64,000 nucleotides of DNA from Cherax quadricarinatus (GCF_038502225.1 NC_091341.1:3604753-3668752); one strand, 5' to 3'. Positions 29,429 through 41,170 are shown, counted from the stretch's first letter. Notes: generated by a model not told the origin, from the letters alone. A program made the numbers and translations.

Positions 29429-29636
29429 ACTAATGTACAATTTTTTAATCATTCCATTAAGCTCATAAATTAGCTAAAGAAAGTAATTTGGATAATTTGA
29501 AAGAGTCGTATATAAGTATGATCTGTATTTCAGACTACAAAAATAAAACATAATAATTATGTAATGAATCTGTAAGCGAGCCGGAAAACGAGGAAAGTAA
29601 TTGGGATAATACCTGAGGAACGGAGGTAATAACTGT

Positions 29637-29823
29637 CAGGAAGATGAGTAAGATACATGTGCAACACTAGGAATCTTTATTGACGGAACGTTTCGCCTCT
29701 GCCGCAGACTTCCTCTGTATTCTACTGATGAAGCCTGCAACACAGGCGAAACGTTTCGTCAACGAAGATTCCTAGTGTTGCACATGTGTCTCACTCATTA
29801 ACTTGTGAGTGTTGTATACCACT
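29637..29823. repeat. Complete compact foldback (HF) element
   Basis: Left arm: AGATACATGTGCAACACTAG, GAATCTTTATTGACGGAACG, TTTCGCC. Right arm is its reverse complement, ending TGTTGCACATGTGTCTCACT, CATTAACTTGTGAG. Nearly all central sequence is lost, leaving two outward-facing motifs. Confidence 0.8.
29718..29765 (+). ncRNA. Hammerhead-like motif
   Basis: Box CUGAUGA (29725-29731), stem II GCCUG/CAGGC (29733-29737/29743-29747), GAAACGUU (29748-29755). Stem I (UCUA/UCGU) pairs poorly. Confidence 0.5.
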
Positions 29824-29984
29824 GATAATATAGTCAGGAAGGTTTTTTGATGCTGTTGAGAGGCTCTTGATCCAAGAAACTGAGTTTGCATACATCCAGC
29901 TTGACTGATTGACTCTTATTCCCCATTATTATTGTCTATCAGTATCACGACTCTTCAACACCCTTCGTTCGTCCATAACAGGGA

Positions 29985-30180
29985 TTACCAACAGACCTCT
30001 GGCTGTCATCGAAAAGGAACTCCATAAATTCTACATATAATTTCCTCATCAGCCGGGCTGCAATGCATACGCTAGACTGCGGACAGCGGGCATTAATAGC
30101 CTGGTCGATCAGGCCAGCTACCAGGAGGCCTGGTCTTGGACCGGATCGCGAGGACGAGGACTCGAAGCGGCTACAGGTAT
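29985..30180 (+). mobile_element. Diverged LINE-A 3' end, tail-to-tail with copy 2
   Basis: TACCAACAGACCTCTGGCTG, CATCAGCCGGGCTGCAATGC, GCCTGGTCGATCAGGCCAGC and GGCCTGGTCTTGGACCGGAT. It converges on copy 2, which lies in the opposite orientation immediately to the right. Confidence 0.7.
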
Positions 30181-30187
30181 CCTCTAC

Positions 30188-31391
30188 CTAGAGGTTACCT
30201 GGAGGTTATTCCGGGGATCAACGCCCCCGCGGCTCGGTCCATGACCAGGCCTCCCGATGGATCAGGGCCTGATCAACTAGGCTGTTACTGCTGGCCGCAC
30301 GCAGTCCGACGTACGAGCCACAGCCCGGCTGATCCGGCACTGACTTTAGGTATCTGTCCAGCTCTCTCTTGAAGGCAGCCAGGGGTTTATTGGTAATTCC
30401 CCTAATGCTTGATGGGAGGCTGTTGAACAGTTTTGGGCCCCGGACACTTATGGTGTTTTCCCTTAGTGTACCAATGGCGCCCCTACTTTTTATTGGGGGC
30501 ATTTTGCATCGCCTGCCCAGTCTTTTACTTTCGTAGGGAGTGATTTCTGTGTGCAGATTTGGGACCATTCCTTCCAAGATTTTCCAAGTGTAGATTATGA
30601 TATATCTCTCCCTCCTGCGTTCCAACGAGTACAAGTCAAGTGCTTCCAAGCGTTCCCAGTAGTTAAGGTGCTTGACAGAACTTATACGTGCAGTAAAGGA
30701 TCTCTGTACACTCTCTAGATCTGCGATTTCACCTGCTTTGAATGGAGATGTTAATGTACAGCAGTATTCCAGCCTAGAGAGAACAAGTGATTTGAAAAGG
30801 ATCATCATGGGCTTGGCATCTCTCGTTTTGAAAGTTCTCATTATCCATCCTATCATTTTCTTTGCACGTGCGATCGTGGCACTGTTGTGATCCTTGAAAG
30901 TGAGATCCTCAGACATTACTACTCCCAGGTCCCTTACATTATTTTTCCGCTCTATTGTATGGCCGGAGTCAGTAGTATACTCTGTTCTAGTTATTATCTC
31001 CTCCAGTTTTCCATAACGGAGTAGTTGGAATTTGTCCTCATTGAACATCATATTGTTTACCGTTGCCCACTGGAAAACTTTGTTTATATCTTCTTGGAGG
31101 TTAACCGCGTCCTCATCCGCAAAGGATGATACGGTGCTGTGGTGTATATCTCTGTTTATGTCTGATATGAGGATAAGGAATAAGATGGGGGCGAGTACTG
31201 TGCCTTGTGGAACAGAGCTCTTCACTATGGCAGCCTCCGATTTAACTCTGTTGACCACTACTCTGTGTTCGATTTGTTAGGAAGTTGAAGATCCATCTCC
31301 CCACTTTCCCAGTTATTCCTTTAGCACGTATTTTATGGGCTATTACGCCATGATCGCATTTGTCAAATGCTTTTGCAAAGTCTGTGTATAT
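30188..31391 (-). mobile_element. LINE-A copy 2
   Basis: Aligns over its full length with copy 1. Differences I can see are a 33-base deletion, a two-base deletion and a handful of substitutions. The left end is TACCTAGAGGTTACCTGGAGG. Similarity ends at about 31391 (GTCTGTGTATATAG), about 120 bases short of copy 1's truncation point. Confidence 0.9.
30218..31391 (-). pseudogene. Reverse transcriptase of LINE-A copy 2, catalytic motif broken
   Basis: Same protein as at 14865-16150. The 33-base deletion (junction at 31115/31116; missing bases correspond to 15763-15795) is in frame but removes eleven residues starting inside the catalytic box, so FADDTRI.. becomes FADEDAV. The second aspartate of the RT metal-binding pair is lost. 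A two-base deletion near 31264 (ACTCTGTG versus ACTCTTTGTG) also breaks the frame upstream. The enzyme would be dead even if full length. Confidence 0.9.
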
Positions 31392-32290
31392 AGGTAACCA
31401 TATTTCTTCCGTGGGTGCTTAGTAAATGTCTCACTTAGTGGAAGGGTTAAGTTAGGCAGCTTGCGGACGCCAGATTATCATGAACTTACCCCAATAGTAA
31501 TAAATCGGTAGTAAACCGTGTTGCCGTGTGTTGTGCTGAATCTCACTGACTTATACCACGGTTGGCCTCCACAGCACAAGATACCAGCCCAGCTTCTCCA
31601 GATTCAAGACAACAGAATCTTCGCCAAGTACATATACGGAAGAACTGGCTATGCTAAAGTATACAGGCACTTATACTTTTTCTTAAATCCCTTCCTTCAT
31701 TTTCTGTTACAGAAAGGCCTCGTGTCGCAACACACTGGTACAACTGGTATCACATAATATAAGCCGCGAAAATCAACTACGACAGTGTCCTCGAGAGAGG
31801 AAACAAGCTAAAGTTACAACCGTCGATAAAGTAGTGAGAATCCTTCCTGGTGAGGCACGGCATCCCACAACAATGACGCAGCCTTTCCTAGTAACTTCCA
31901 CTGTATTACTAAGCCACAGCAGACAAATTTATTATAGCCGGCTGCACTGCTCGAGAACAAAGGCCAGTAACTGCGTGTTTTCACAAGGATCGAGCGTTCC
32001 AGTGGCTGCGTGAAGCACTTTTTTTTCAGGGTTGTGTCAGAGCATTGTATTTCACTCGTAGGCTGTGAATGGCAGGAAAATGGACAGCGGGTGGAAAAGT
32101 GATGGGTGGTCCGTCTTGAAGAGTGACAGGTGAGGCCCCCATTGTCCCGACCCACTAGTGTCCCTGGGACTACTACAGCTGCTGCTTCCAGGCTGACTTG
32201 CACTATCCGGCTACAAAGTGTCTCATATGGTCCCAGCATACCTCCCTGTGCTTAATGGTCCCAACGACTCTTCATGTGTGCTGACAGAGC
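31392..32290. other. Spacer; no recognised gene
   Basis: A 141-codon minus-strand frame (32239-31814) is not recognised and has no supporting signals. Unique-looking sequence otherwise. Confidence 0.35.
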
Positions 32291-32312
32291 TTACCTGGAG
32301 GTTACCTGAACG
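32288..32312 (-). mobile_element. LINE-A terminal repeat scrap
   Basis: GCTTACCTGGAGGTTACCTG is the LINE-A 3' terminal repeat alone. Confidence 0.4.
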
Positions 32313-32373
32313 TTGAAGTTTTAAGAATTTTTTATTGCTTCGAATATAGTACACAGATCCCAATCCTTTTGTT

Positions 32374-32638
32374 GTCGGAGGTAGTGGTGGTGATACTGGT
32401 GGTGGTGGTGGTGATACTGGTGGTGGTGGTGGTGATACTGGTGGTGGTGGCGGTGATACTGGTGGTGGTGGGGGGCAGTGATACTGGTGGTGGCGGGGGC
32501 GGTGATACTGGTGGTGGCGGGGGCGATGATACTGGTGGTGGCGGGGGCGGTGATACTGGTGGTGGCGGGGGCGATGATACTGGTGGTGGCGGGGGCGGTG
32601 ATACTGGTGGTGGCGGGGGCGATGATACTGGTGGTAGT
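32374..32638. repeat. GGT/GATACT minisatellite
   Basis: Units of 18-24 bp built from GGTGGTGGCGGGGGCGATGA + TACT. G-rich on the plus strand, with quadruplex potential. Confidence 0.9.
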
Positions 32639-33165
32639 AAAAATGAGTTGAGATGTTTCCAAGGTGGTGGTCCCAAGTGGTCGAGTTTTGGCCCCAGACA
32701 TTGTAAACGGTTTAAAATTCCCCCAGTTCTTAAATAGGTGTTTAATCACTCTCATGTCTATTAAGAAATAAAGTCTGTTTTCTCTCTATTCGGCTATCTC
32801 TTAAAAGTCCAGGTTTGTGTTCTCTCTCAGTCCACATTCACAGTCTTTTCGCATGGATGACCTATCTCAGTTTCCCTTCCTTCTATTTCAAACTTGACAC
32901 AAAATACTGCTCATTTCGTTTAGTATTTTATTTGAGGTGGAAGAGGATTTGTAGAGGGTAAAAGGGATTTATGTTTTTTTATTATTATTTAACGGCACTA
33001 GATATACTTTTTTTTTTGCAATTGATGTGAAATTTGAAGCAACAGGGATATACTGCAACAAGCAGGAGTTTATATCTTACTGGTGTAGAATTTTTGTGGT
33101 AGTTTCAAGTTGTCGTGCTACGGTTTCTCCGAGGTTAGTCTGTCTAGAGACACTTTCTTAGACAT
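32639..33165. other. Spacer without recognised feature
   Basis: AT-rich; nothing supported. Confidence 0.4.
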
Positions 33166-35095
33166 ACTGTTCCGGAGACACTGCTCCAGACATGCTGTTC
33201 CAGAGACACTGCTCCAGACATGCTGTTCCAGAGACACTGCTCCAGACATGCTGTTCCAGAGACACTGCTCCAGACATGCTGTTCCAGAGACACTGCTCCA
33301 GACATGCTGTTCCAGAAACACTGCTCCAGACATGCTGTTCCAGAGACACTGCTCCAGACATGCTGTTCCAGAGACACTGCTCCAGACATGCTGTTCCAGA
33401 GACACTGCTCCAGACATGCTGTTCCAGAGACACTGCTCCAGACATGCTGTTCCAGAGACACTGCTCCAGACATGCTGTTCCAGAGACACTGCTCCAGACA
33501 TGCTGTTCCAGAGACACTGCTCCAGACATGCTGTTCCAGAGACACTGCTCCAGACATACTGTTCCGGAGAGACTGCTCCAGACATGCTGTTCCAGAGACA
33601 CTGCTCCAGACATACTGTTCCAGAGACACTGCTCCAGACATACTGTTTCAGAGACACTGCTCCAGACATACTGTTTCAGAGACACTGCTCCAGACATACT
33701 GTTTCAGAGACACTGCTCCAGACATACTGTTTCAGAGACACTGCTCCAGACATACTGTTTCAGAGACACTGCTCCAGACACTGCTCCAGACATGCTGTTT
33801 CAGAGACACTGCTCCAGACATACTGTTCCAGAGACACTGCTCCAGACATACTGTTCCAGAGACACTGCTCCAGACATGCTGTTCCAGAGACACTGCTCCA
33901 GACATGCTGTTCCAGAGACACTGCTCCAGACATGCTGTTCCAGAGACACTGCTCCAGACATGCTGTTCCAGAGACACTGCTCCAGACATGCTGTTCCAGA
34001 GACACTGCTCCAGACATGCTGTTCCAGAGACACTGCTCCAGACATGCTGTTCCAGAGACACTGCTCCAGACATGCTGTTCCAGAGACACTGCTCCAGACA
34101 TGCTGTTCCAGAGACACTGCTCCAGACATGCTGTTCCAGAGACACTGCTCCAGACATGCTGTTCCAGAGACACTGCTCCAGACATGCTGTTCCAGAGACA
34201 CTGCTCCAGACATACTGTTCCGGAGAGACTGCTCCAGACATGCTGTTCCAGAGACACTGCTCCAGACATACTGTTCCAGAGACACTGCTCCAGACATACT
34301 GTTTCAGAGACACTGCTCCAGACATACTGTTTCAGAGACACTGCTCCAGACATACTGTTTCAGAGACACTGCTCCAGACATACTGTTTCAGAGACACTGC
34401 TCGAGACACTGCTCCAGACATGCTGTTTCAGAGACACTGCTCCAGACATACTGTTCCAGAGACACTGCTCCAGACATACTGTTTCAGAGACACTGCTCGA
34501 GACACTGCTCCAGACATGCTGTTCCAGAGACACTGCTCCAGACATACTGTTCCAGAGACACTGCTCCAGACATACTGTTTCAGAGACACTGCTCCAGACA
34601 TACTGTTCCAGAGACACTGCTCCAGACATACTGTTTCAGAGACACTGCTCCAGACATACTGTTCCAGAGACACTGCTCCAGACATACTGATCCAGACATA
34701 CTGTTCCAGAGACACTGCTCCAGACATACTGTTCTAGACATACTGTTCCAGAGACACTGCTCCAGACATACTGTTCTAGACATACTGTTCCAGACATACT
34801 GTTCCAGAGACACTGCTCCAGACATGCTGTTCCGGAGACACTGCTCCAGACATGCTGTTCCAGAGACACTGCTCCAGACATGCTGTTCCAGAGACACTGC
34901 TCCAGACATGCTGTTCCAGAGAGACTGCTCCAGACATGCTGTTTCAGAGACACTGCTCCAGACATGCTGTTCCAGAGACACTGCTCCAGACATGCTGTTT
35001 CAGAGACACTGCTCCAGACATACTGTTCCAGAGACACTGCTCCAGATATACTGTTCCAGAGACACTGCTCCAGACATACTGTTCCCGAGACACTG
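33166..35095. repeat. 28-bp tandem repeat, about 69 copies
   Basis: The unit is GACATGCTGTTCCAGAGACA + CTGCTCCA. It is itself a dimer of two related 14-mers (CTGTTCCAGAGACA / CTGCTCCAGACATG). Variants ACTGTTCC and ACTGTTTC form blocks, and a diagnostic TCCGGAGAGACTG unit occurs at 33563 and again at 34219 (656 bases apart) followed by the same variant order. Because 28 is not a multiple of 3 and the unit has no stops, frames rotate and stay open for 500-840 codons; one runs on into flanking DNA to 35714. None is a gene. Confidence 0.95.
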
Positions 35096-36120
35096 CTCAC
35101 ACACACTACTAACATTGTTCACACACATTACTAGGTCTTGTCTCTTCCTCTGCCTGTTAAATCTTTCTACATATGCTCTCTCAACGCTTTTCCACTCTCC
35201 ACCTCTCACTTCTCCCTTGTCCAGTGTTCCACACCACCTCATTTATCTATCCACCATTTACCTCCCGCCTCTACACTATGTCTTACATCTATTGAACCTC
35301 CCTTCCATACAGCCTGCAGCATCTTCTCCCGTTTATTTTCCCTTTCCCTGTCAGTCCTTCATTATACCTTCACCTATCAAATTCCCTTGCCCTGTATACT
35401 TCCTCCAACATCTGTCCAGCCCTTCACATCACAACCAACCTTCTGTCCTGCACTTCTCTCAATTTTCCAAAGATCTGCACACTACCTCCACCTATTCAAA
35501 CCGTCCTCCTCCTCCTCCTCTCATCTTCACACTTTCTGCGCCACTTTCTGTCAGAAATATCAAAGAATACAAAAAATATGGCTACGAATTTCAGAAAAAA
35601 AAATTACACGAACCAGGTGATATGTACAAAATAGATAAAGCTGAAGAAAAAAAAATACGATTCTTCAGAGGAAAAAACTACAGTCAAGTTCTAGTTTTCC
35701 TCTCTGGCTTTTGAGCGTCGTGGTGACGAGGTCCCTTACCTTTTATAGCTGAAATGTGGTCTGTGGAATATTGGAATGCCTTTAAATATTTTGAGTATGA
35801 CTGAAATACTACACTAGTTCCTGATTTCTAATAGAAAGGGAGAATTTAGAATATATTTCGGTGTATTTTATTTAGGTTAGTAGAGAAATAGTGACACGGT
35901 GTGATGAACTGAGGTCAGAGTAACTGTTAAAACATGACAAGAAATAGTATTTAAGAAGCTATATATGACCACACACAGCAGTCCTCAGCAGACACTTAAT
36001 TCCTTCATACTGCAGTCCACAGCAGACACTTAGTTCATGTATGCAGCAGTCCTCAGCAGACAGTTCCATTATACAGCAGTCCACAGGAGACACTTATTTC
36101 CTCTATACTGTAGTCTTCAG
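35096..36120. other. Pyrimidine-rich then AT-rich spacer
   Basis: 35130-35540 is C/T-rich. At 35980-36120 a degenerate repeat of CAGCAGTCCTCAGCAGACAC occurs four times. No gene. Confidence 0.5.
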
Positions 36121-36990
36121 TAGACAGCTTATGGTGATGCACTGTATCAGGCTTGTGGTGATACACTGCATCAAGTTTGTGGTGATACACTGCATCAAGT
36201 TTGTGGTGATACACTGCATCAAGTTTGTGGTGATACACTGCATCAAGTTTGTGGTGATACACTGCATCAAGTTTGTGGTGATACACTGCATCAAGTTTGT
36301 GGTGATACACTGCATCAAGTTTGTGGTGATACACTGCATCAAGTTTGTGGTGATACACTGCATCAAGTTTGTGGTGATACACTGCATCAAGTTTGTGGTG
36401 ATACACTGCATCAAGCTTGTGGTGATACACTGCATCAAGCTTGTGGTGATACACTGCATCAAGTTTGTGGTGATACACTGCATCAAGTTTGTGGTGATAC
36501 ACTGCATCAAGTTTGTGGTGATACACTGCATCAAGTTTGTGGTGATACACTGCATCAAGTTTGTGGTGATACACTGCATCAAGCTTGTGGTGATACACTG
36601 CATCAAGCTTGTGGTGATACACTGCATCAAGTTTGTGGTGATACACTGCATCAAGTTTGTGGTGATACACTGCATCAAGTTTGTGGTGATACACTGCATC
36701 AAGTTTGTGGTGATACACTGCATCAAGTTTGTGGTGATACACTGCATCAAGCTTATGGTGATACACTGCATCAAGCTTGTGGTGATACACTGCATCAAGC
36801 TTGTGGTGATACACTGCATCAAGCTTGTGGTGATACACTGCATCAAGCTTGTGGTGATACACTGCATCAAGCTTGTGGTGATACACTGCATCAAGCTTGT
36901 GGTGATACACTGCATTAGGCTTGTGGTGATACACTGCATCAAGCTTGTGGTGATACACTGCATTAAGCTTGTGGTGATACACTGCATCAA
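36121..36990. repeat. 24-bp tandem repeat, about 36 copies
   Basis: The unit is GTGGTGATACACTGCATCAA + GTTT (or GCTT). GTTT and GCTT variants are ordered, with two consecutive seven-unit blocks (two GCTT then five GTTT) pointing to a 168-base higher-order duplication. Eight-codon periodicity leaves three frames open for about 300 codons. Confidence 0.95.
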
Positions 36991-37019
36991 GAGACACGTT
37001 ACTACAACATGCTTAATTT

Positions 37020-37385
37020 AGTGCCAAAAGGGGATTTCTGGCGCTTCATACAACAACGAATTCTTCCCCTCCCGTCCCATCCCGCCTATCCTCTTTCTTT
37101 TTTCCATCACCCTCCCTTTCTTTTTCCCATCCACCCCCCTTTGTCTATCCCTCCCTTCACTACCCTCTCGTGAAGCAAAGACGGTAGTCTGCCTTGTGTC
37201 GCTCCAAGACAGCTTGAGCTGCCTTGGCAATAGTCCAGCAGCTTGTGCTGCTTGTTTACAAAATATTGTGATATGAAGTTACTGGGGATTCCAGCAACAT
37301 TATTCAGAAAATGGCCCAAAATTCTCAGAGTTAAGGTACAATTTAATGCCCTTTCGTAAATTCGGATGATGGTGATTCTCGGCAT
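37020..37385. other. Spacer without recognised feature
   Basis: C/T-rich part (37065-37160), otherwise unremarkable. Confidence 0.4.
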
Positions 37386-37595
37386 GTCTTCCAAACATGT
37401 AATGTCTGTAGTTTTTCAGCTGTGTACACTTTCCAAACCTGTCATGTTTGTAATTTTCCAGCTATGTACGTCTTCCAAACATGTCATGTCAGTAGTTTTG
37501 CATCTGTGCACGTATTCCAAACATGTCTAGTTTTCCAGCTTTGCATGTCTTCCAGACCTGTCATGTCTCTAGTTTTCCGGCTATTGCCTTGTGAC
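37385..37595. repeat. Degenerate ~42-bp tandem repeat
   Basis: Five diverged units around TTCCAAACATGTCATGTCAG + TAGTTTTCCAGCT. Confidence 0.7.
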
Positions 37596-37905
37596 CCGGC
37601 CCTGTGTGTGCTAATCTTCGGTTGTTCGTGAGTCTTGGCCTCCTAATTTGATTTGGATCGACCGGCAACACTCAGGCCGCACCCGCTCCCAATTAGGAAT
37701 GCTGGAATTGGGTAAAAGTTTTGGCTAGCGTGGCGGAACTCTGCTAACACGCAATGGCTGCCCGTCGCTCTGTAATGTTCCAGGCACTGTTGCTCGCAAT
37801 TTTCACGCATGTGCGTCTTACCCCTTGAAGACTGGTGGGGAGTTATTTCTTTCATAAAGAGTGTTAAAGAAAGTCACAATACCGTGACTGAAACGATTCA
37901 CCAAC
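37596..37905. other. Spacer without recognised feature
   Basis: Nothing supported. Confidence 0.35.
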
Positions 37906-37933
37906 AGCCACAATACCTGGTGAGGAAAATTTA

Positions 37934-37971
37934 TAACGACGTTTCGGTCTGTCCTGGACCAGTGTCAAGTT
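37934..37971 (-). ncRNA. Hammerhead-like motif, GGTCC subtype
   Basis: Minus strand: stem I AAC/GUU (37971-37969 / 37937-37935), box UUGACAC, stem II GGUC/GACC, GAAACGUC. Stem I differs from the GAC/GUC I expect for this subtype yet still pairs. The last box base is C, so it is probably decayed. Confidence 0.5.
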
Positions 37972-37989
37972 GTATATCAGTGGTACTTA

Positions 37990-38165
37990 ATGCCGACAAG
38001 ACTATGAATTAGACAGGTGCAACATCTGGGTATCTTTACTTGTAGACGTTTCGCCATCCATTGGCTTTATCAATACGTAACATGGACTGTAGAAATATAT
38101 ACATCAGACAGTGGAAGATGATATAATCAGTCTCTCAGCCTAGGAGCAGGAAATAAGCACCGTAG
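37990..38165 (-). repeat. Foldback (HF) left half
   Basis: GCCGACAAGACTATGAATTA (left terminus), GCAACATCTGGGTATCTTTA, the motif below, then the central words CAGTGGAAGATGATATAATC + AGTC and TCTCAGCCTAGG. Confidence 0.65.
38039..38079 (-). ncRNA. Hammerhead-like motif with U3/A8 box
   Basis: Minus strand: stem I GUA/UAC (38076-38074 / 38044-38042), box UUGAUAA (38073-38067), stem II GCC/GGC (38065-38063 / 38055-38053), GAAACGUC (38052-38045) with a GUC cleavage triplet. Confidence 0.55.
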
Positions 38166-38189
38166 TCTTGAGTGTGAACTTAGCCGCAC

Positions 38190-39500
38190 CAATATAGCAC
38201 CACAGACCGGCTGATCCGTTACTGATTTGAGAAACTTATCCAGTTCATTCTTGAAGACAGTCAAGGGTCTGTATGAAGGGAGGGCAGTGAAAAACTGTTG
38301 ATCCCTTCACACTTAGAGTTTTCTCTTAGTGTACTCACTGCTTTCCATTGAGGGTATTTTGCACCGTCTGCTAAGCCTCTTACTTTCATGGAGAATGATT
38401 TGTGTCTGCAGATTTGGATCTAAATCTAGAATTTTCCTGGTGTAGATTATAATGTATCTTTCTCGCCGACGTTCCAAGGGACGATCAAGGGACTTCAGAC
38501 GTTTCCAGTTATTTAGATGCTTGACAATATATACGACAAGTGAAGGTTCTCCGTACATTCTCCAGGACTGCAATTTCACCTGCCTTGAACGTAGCTGTTA
38601 GAGTACAACAGTATTCGAGCCTCGGCTGAACTAGTGACTTGAAATCTGTAATCACTGGCTTGCCATCCCTCGTTTTGAATGTTATAGGTAACCCTCCTAT
38701 CATTTTTACCCTACGGTTGTTAGTGATACTGTTGTGATCTTTAAGAGTGAGATCTGACACGATCACTCCCAGGTCTGTCACATTAGTCTTACGCTCTGTT
38801 GAGTGATTCGAGTTTATTTTATTGTCTGTTCCAGTCTATTTCCTCATTTCCATAATTGAGTAGCTGAAACGTCTCCTCACTGAGCATCATATTGTTGTCA
38901 GTGGCCCACTGGACGACTTTGTTTATATCAACTTAGAGGTTTGTTGTGTCCACGATGGATGCCACTTTCGTACAGATTGTATTGTCTGCAGAGGAAGGTA
39001 CGGTGCTATAATTTATGCATGTCTGTGTCGGATATAAGATTGAGAGAACAGGGGAAAGTTGTGTTCTCTGCCTCTGATTTCTTTCTTTTCACTATTACAC
39101 TGACAATTCTGTGCGTTAGAAAATTAAATATCCAACTGCCCACTTTTTCATTTATTCCTTTTGCAAGCATTTTGTGCGCAGTTACACCATAATCGCACTT
39201 ATTAGAGGCTTCGGCAAAGTCTGTGTAGACTACATCTGCGTTTTGTATTCCAGTGCATCCAGGACAATGTCATTATGGTCCAACAGTTGCCAGAGGCAGG
39301 AGCGACCTGCTCTAAACCCATGCTGCCTTGGGTTATGCAAATTTAGCGAATCCCCGTGGTTAGCAATCTTGCTTCTTAAAACTCTTTCAAACATTTTTAT
39401 AACATGGGACGTCTGATCTATCGGTCAATAGTTCTTTGCCACTGCTTTGTGGAGTGGAGGCTATAACTGGAGTTTACAATGACTGTGGGATGACGCCGTG
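38190..39500 (-). pseudogene. Old LINE-A copy, reverse transcriptase remnant
   Basis: A minus-strand copy that reaches further 5' than copies 1 and 2. Beyond the block matching GRSC (GGAGCGACCTGCTCTAAACC) it continues through CTTAAAACTCTTTCAAACATTTTTATAAC and on to about 39500. Many small indels break the frame; recognisable pieces include LTLKDHNS, FKSLVQPRLEYCCTLTATFKAGEIA and RRRERYIIIYTRKIL. The FADD region (about 38955-38995) is disrupted. The tail to the left lacks the GC-rich terminus. Confidence 0.85.
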
Positions 39501-39639
39501 TAAGGGAGGTTCAGTTAAGGGAATACAAAGGTGATTCTCCCTCATAGTAACAGTCAAAGCTCTGGCTCCTCCTCCACCCCAACGCGCCTCACAACAGATG
39601 AAATAAGAGATAGAGGAAACGGCTAAAGTTTGGAGGAAG

Positions 39640-39846
39640 GTGGTAGTGTGATTTAATATAACTGGAAGGAGTGGTGGTAGGGTTTATCATGCCTGGATGG
39701 GGTGGTGGTAGGGTTTATCATGCCTGGATGGGGTGGTGGGAGGTTTTATCATGGCTGGAAGGGGTGGTGGGAGGTTTCATCATGCCTTAAGGGGATGGTG
39801 GTGTTTATCATGTTTGGAGTGGATGGCGTGGTTTATCATGCCTGTG
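39640..39846. repeat. Diverged TTTATCATGCCTGG minisatellite
   Basis: Six imperfect units of about 31 bp (GGGTGGTGGTAGGGTTTATC + ATGCCTGGATG). The unit is clearly related to the array at 40393-41170. Confidence 0.8.
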
Positions 39847-40392
39847 TGCAGATTTGGGACTACACCCTCTAGGATTTTCCAGGTGTAGATTATGATTTCT
39901 CTCTCCTGCGTTCCAGGGAGTACAGTTCAAAAGACTCCAAACAGTCCCAGTAATTAAGGTTCTTGCCTGAACTTGTACATGCAGTAAAAGTTAACTGTAT
40001 ATTCTCTAGGTCTGCGATTTCGCCTGTCTGGAGTGCAGCTGTTAGTGTACAGCAGTTTTCCAGCCTCGAGTAACAGACTTAAAAGAAGGATCATCATTGG
40101 TTTGGCATCCCTTGTTTTGCAAGTTCTCATTACATCCATCCTATCATTTTCCTCGCAGATGTGATAGTGACACTCTTGTGATCCTTGAAGTAAAGATCCT
40201 CTGACATTAACACACTCAGGTCCTTCACATTACTTTTCCGCTCTGTCGTGTGGTTAGTGTGTGTAGTACACTCCATTCTGGCTATTATTTCCTCCAGTTT
40301 TCCAGAACGGAGTAACTAAAATTTGCCCTCATACAGAATATTGTTTTCCGTGACCCATTGGAAAACTTGATTTATATTCTTCTGGAGATTTA
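39843..40392 (-). pseudogene. LINE-A RT fragment embedded in minisatellite
   Basis: About 550 bases covering the sequence from the LLRYG region to HTEI, with frames broken. Readable pieces include MRTCKTRDAKPMMIL. Both ends are abrupt: the left joins TTTATCATGCCT and the right joins TGTGGTTTATGACGCCTG, both units of the same minisatellite. Confidence 0.85.
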
Positions 40393-41170
40393 CCATCTGG
40401 TAGTGTGGTTTATGACGCCTGAGGGAGATGGTGTGGTTTATCACGCCTGAGGGAGGTGGTGTGGTTTATCACGCCTGAGGGAGGTGGTGTGGTTTATCAC
40501 GCCTGAGGGAGATGGTGTGGTTTATCACGCCTGAGGGAGGTGGTGTGGTTTATCACGCCTGAGGGAGGTGGTGTGGTTTATCACGCCTGAGGGAGGTGGT
40601 GTGGTTTATCACGCCTGAGGGAGGTGGTGTGGTTTATCACGCCTGAGGGAGGTGGTGTGGTTTATCACGCCTGAGGGAGGTGGTGTGGTTTATCACGCCT
40701 GAGGGAGGTGGTGTGGTTTATCACGCCTGAGGGAGGTGGTGTGGTTTATCACGCCTGAGGGAGGTGGTGTGGTTTATCACGCCTGAGGGAGGTGGTGTGG
40801 TTTATCACGCCTGAGGGAGGTGGTGTGGTTTATCACGCCTGAGGGAGGTGGTGTGGTTTATCACGCCTGAGGGAGGTGGTGTGGTTTATCACGCCTGAGG
40901 GAGGTGGTGTGGTTTATCACGCCTGAGGGAGGTGGTGTGGTTTATCACGCCTGAGGGAGGTGGTGTGGTTTATCACGCCTGAGGGAGTGGTGTGGTTTAT
41001 CACGCCTGAGGGAGGTGGTGTGGTTTATCACGCCTGAGGGAGGTGGTGTGGTTTATCATGCCTGAGGGAGTGGTGTGGTTTATCACGCCTGAGGGAGTGG
41101 TGTGGTTTATCATGCCTGGAGGTGTGGTGGCTCATCATGCCAGGTGTAGTTATGCTTGGACAGGGTGTGG
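40393..41170. repeat. 28-bp tandem repeat, about 27 copies
   Basis: GTGTGGTTTATCACGCCTGA + GGGAGGTG. Very homogeneous from 40430 to 41040; flanking units are shorter or diverged (CATGCCTG). Confidence 0.95.

Noticed and set aside
31814..32239. 141-codon gene (minus)
   Set aside because: No recognisable motif and low-complexity neighbours; likely chance.
33192..35714. 840-codon open reading frame
   Set aside because: It is the 28-bp satellite read through three rotating frames, plus a chance extension into C/T-rich DNA. Equivalent frames are open on both strands.
36041..37021. Frames of 295-326 codons on both strands
   Set aside because: Eight-codon period of the 24-bp array; no start context, domain or splice signal.
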